Assembly (NCBI GenBank): GCA_026120185.1 | Contig: JANUWF010002200.1 | Span: 4,152,001 to 4,216,000 of the forward strand | DNA from: Voacanga thouarsii | Lineage: Eukaryota > Streptophyta > Magnoliopsida > Gentianales > Apocynaceae | Length of the DNA: 64,000 bases | Reading direction: 5' to 3' | Shown here: piece by piece, positions 62,122-64,000 of the stretch | How the letters are laid out: every line of letters begins with the position of its first letter | How positions within the stretch are numbered: the stretch's first letter is position 1 | Program-made: the position numbers and the translations under genes | Notes under the pieces: generated by a model | Told to the model about the DNA's origin: nothing | What the model saw: only the letters and a program-made list of their open reading frames with translations | Database searches by the model: none

Positions 62122-64000
62122 TTTTCTGAAATTAAATAAAATAAAACATATGAGTCATTCATCATATCATGATGCGTGATCAATATAAAATGGTATGATG
62201 CATGATCAATATAATAATATTTTAAGTAGTAATAGAAACTACTATCAAAATGTGACAACCTAAAACTCTATAGTAACATGTACCTTTATAGGAGATAAAT
62301 ATGTAACTTATAGTTAGGTCAAGATCCACAACCTAAAACCCCAAAGTAATATGCACATCTATAAGAGATAACAATATAACTTATAGTTAGGCCTGGATTA
62401 TCCCACTAAAATTAATATATCTTGCATCTAAATGCAATATTAGTTTTAGTGTTATTAATATTTTGGCCATCATAGACATTATTTGGATATTCTATAGGAA
62501 GTCCTTATAATGTCTTTGATTTAAGTGTAACCCCTATATTCAAAATTTATTTTATTTTATATTTTAATATAAAATTTCCAATCCAATCACATCACCTATA
62601 GGGTAATTATGAATGAATTAAACTTAAAAAAATAATAATTAAAATTTTGATGCTCAATCTAGTAACCAATAAAACGTAGGCTTCCTATAGGGAGACAATT
62701 TAAAATGGCACGAAACAAACGTCAATTTTACTAATGGGCTTATAGGGGAGGCCTAAGGTTAATTAAAATTAACCATTTCATACTTTTTTTTAATAAAAGA
62801 ATATTAATTTATTTATGCATAACTAAATAGTACCTAGAGTGGTATTAATGCAAACTATATGGCATGTTAACATGAATGATACATAATTCAATAAAAATTA
62901 AATAGTAAAAATTATAAAATAAAATAATTTTATGGTCAACCTAGACTCAAAAATAAAATTGCAAAATTACAATTGAAAATCTAATTGGTTAACAAAATAG
63001 CCAACCTTCAATCTTCTACAATATTAATTTGTTGCAGCAAGCTTAAGCCACATGATCTTCATTGGAGTCGTGGTTAGAATGCTTGCATTTCCAATCTGGG
63101 GTCCTAGGTTCGAAACCCAGCAGTAGCATCCCTTTCTAATAATTTTTTTTTTAATTAAAGAGCAGGATCTGCTGACCCAAATGGGTTAACCCAGCGTCTC
63201 CCAGGCCAGGCCAGCGCCCAGGGGTAGTTGGCCCAACCTAGAACCAGTCGCATCTCCAGTGCTCCGCCAATTGCTCGTGCGCTTTCTTTGTCTGCGAGCA
63301 ATTCGTCCGCCAATTCGTCCACCAAGCTTCCTGCCCAATTACAATTCCTTTTTTTTTTTTTTATAATCTAAAAATAAAGTAACTCAAAAGAAAAATCAAA
63401 AGGGAAACATGGAGACGTAATCCACCCCTTTTGTTACAAGACTCGATAATACTTATACATATTCACCGAATCAAAAAATATGGTCATAAAATTATTTTGA
63501 ACAGAATTAATCAAATTATTCACTATGAACATAAATGCATTATTCCTACACCGCTCAACTAAATATTGAAGGAATTTGACAGAGACAGAGCATGCACGGT
63601 GGACATAAAAATGGAGGAAATAAATAGAAATAGAGCATGGCAGTAGCATGGAGGCATAAAAACATACCTCTTGGAGCCTTAAACCTTGAAGATCGTAGAA
63701 GAGTTGGTTGAAGTACAGAAACAGCTCTCTTCTTCCCCGTGGAGTGAAGCTTCCGGTGCACTATCTACCTTTCTTCTTCACCTCCGGTGCAATGCTTGGC
63801 TTTTCAATTCTCAGAATATGATCCAGTCAAATCAAATGTTGGTGAATACAGATTTGGGTTGAGAAAAATATCGATTTTCTTTCACAACTCTCTATATCCT
63901 TTCACAGGCTTGGCATCTTCTATTAAGAAAACAAAAGCCAGTGAAGAAGACCAAAAGCCAGAAAACCAAACAACCACACGAGAGATCGAGAGCCAAGAGA
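62122..64000 (-). other. Copia-D leader region
   Basis: No coding region. AT-rich to 63060, then a tRNA-like unit, a GC-richer patch (63170-63340), and low-complexity T runs. 63640-63800 has an ACATACCTCTTGGAGCC motif reminiscent of an LTR edge of another element, but no boundary could be fixed. Confidence 0.45.
63064..63127 (+). repeat. tRNA-like sequence with consensus B box
   Basis: GTGGTTAGAATGC (A-box-like) and GGTTCGAAACCC (perfect B box) are about 30 bases apart, followed within 25 bases by a T run that could end pol III transcripts. The stems do not fold as a full tRNA, so a tRNA relic or SINE head is the better reading. Confidence 0.45.

Larger units (their letters stand above)
57774..64000 (-). 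mobile_element. Copia-D: Ty1/copia element inserted in copia-C, runs off the window
   Basis: 3' LTR about 57774-59104, polypurine tract, pol and gag on the minus strand, then leader to the window edge. No 5' LTR or primer site was found inside the window, so both should lie to the right. It is a different family from copia-A/B/C: the gag start is intact, spacing differs and sequence identity is low. Confidence 0.8.

Noticed and set aside
63064..63127. Functional tRNA gene
   Set aside because: The B box is perfect, but the acceptor and D stems do not pair well, so a tRNA relic or SINE is more likely.
1..64000. CRISPR array, prokaryotic operons or plastid/mitochondrial origin
   Set aside because: No regularly spaced repeats, no bacterial-type gene packing, and spliced nuclear genes plus retrotransposons are present.

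Overview
This is a nuclear segment of a flowering-plant genome, most likely a eudicot. The evidence is introns with GT..AG borders, Ty1/copia and Ty3/gypsy LTR retrotransposons primed by initiator tRNA-Met, an L1-type LINE with a C-terminal RNase H, a plant mariner element with stowaway-like ends, and a nuclear gene for a plastid protein. I cannot name the species. Most of the window is mobile DNA in layers. I see only two credible host genes.

Left part (1-10960): a broken gypsy pol (297-2437, +), a small copia relic (3066-3715, +), a compact two-exon gene for a secreted cysteine-rich peptide (4841-5193, -), and a complete mariner-like element (5884-8939) whose DD39D transposase is broken by one in-frame stop. 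Next comes the eight-exon gene (10961-16575, -) for a DUF1995-family chloroplast protein related to LOW PSII ACCUMULATION 3, with a G-box just upstream. An AT-rich fold-back repeat follows at 17782-18420.

Middle part (18417 to about 49700): one L1-type LINE on the minus strand, cut into four pieces by three LTR retrotransposons. They are a gypsy element (18639-27118, target duplication AAATG), copia-A (28859-37987) and copia-B (39561-49072). Removing each insertion brings the flanking LINE coding sequence back together. By LTR divergence copia-A is the oldest insertion; copia-B and the gypsy element are younger.

Right part (49701-64000): a poorly resolved stretch with a tRNA-like SINE head, the 3' part of a large gypsy-type LTR ending at 54105, then copia-C (+, 54106 to about 57763), whose integrase region is interrupted by copia-D (-, about 57774 to beyond the window). 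Copia-A, -B and -C belong to one family. All three carry a stop at the same gag codon and, in A and C at least, a hairpin in the leader. All retroelement reading frames here are broken, so they are annotated as pseudogenes.
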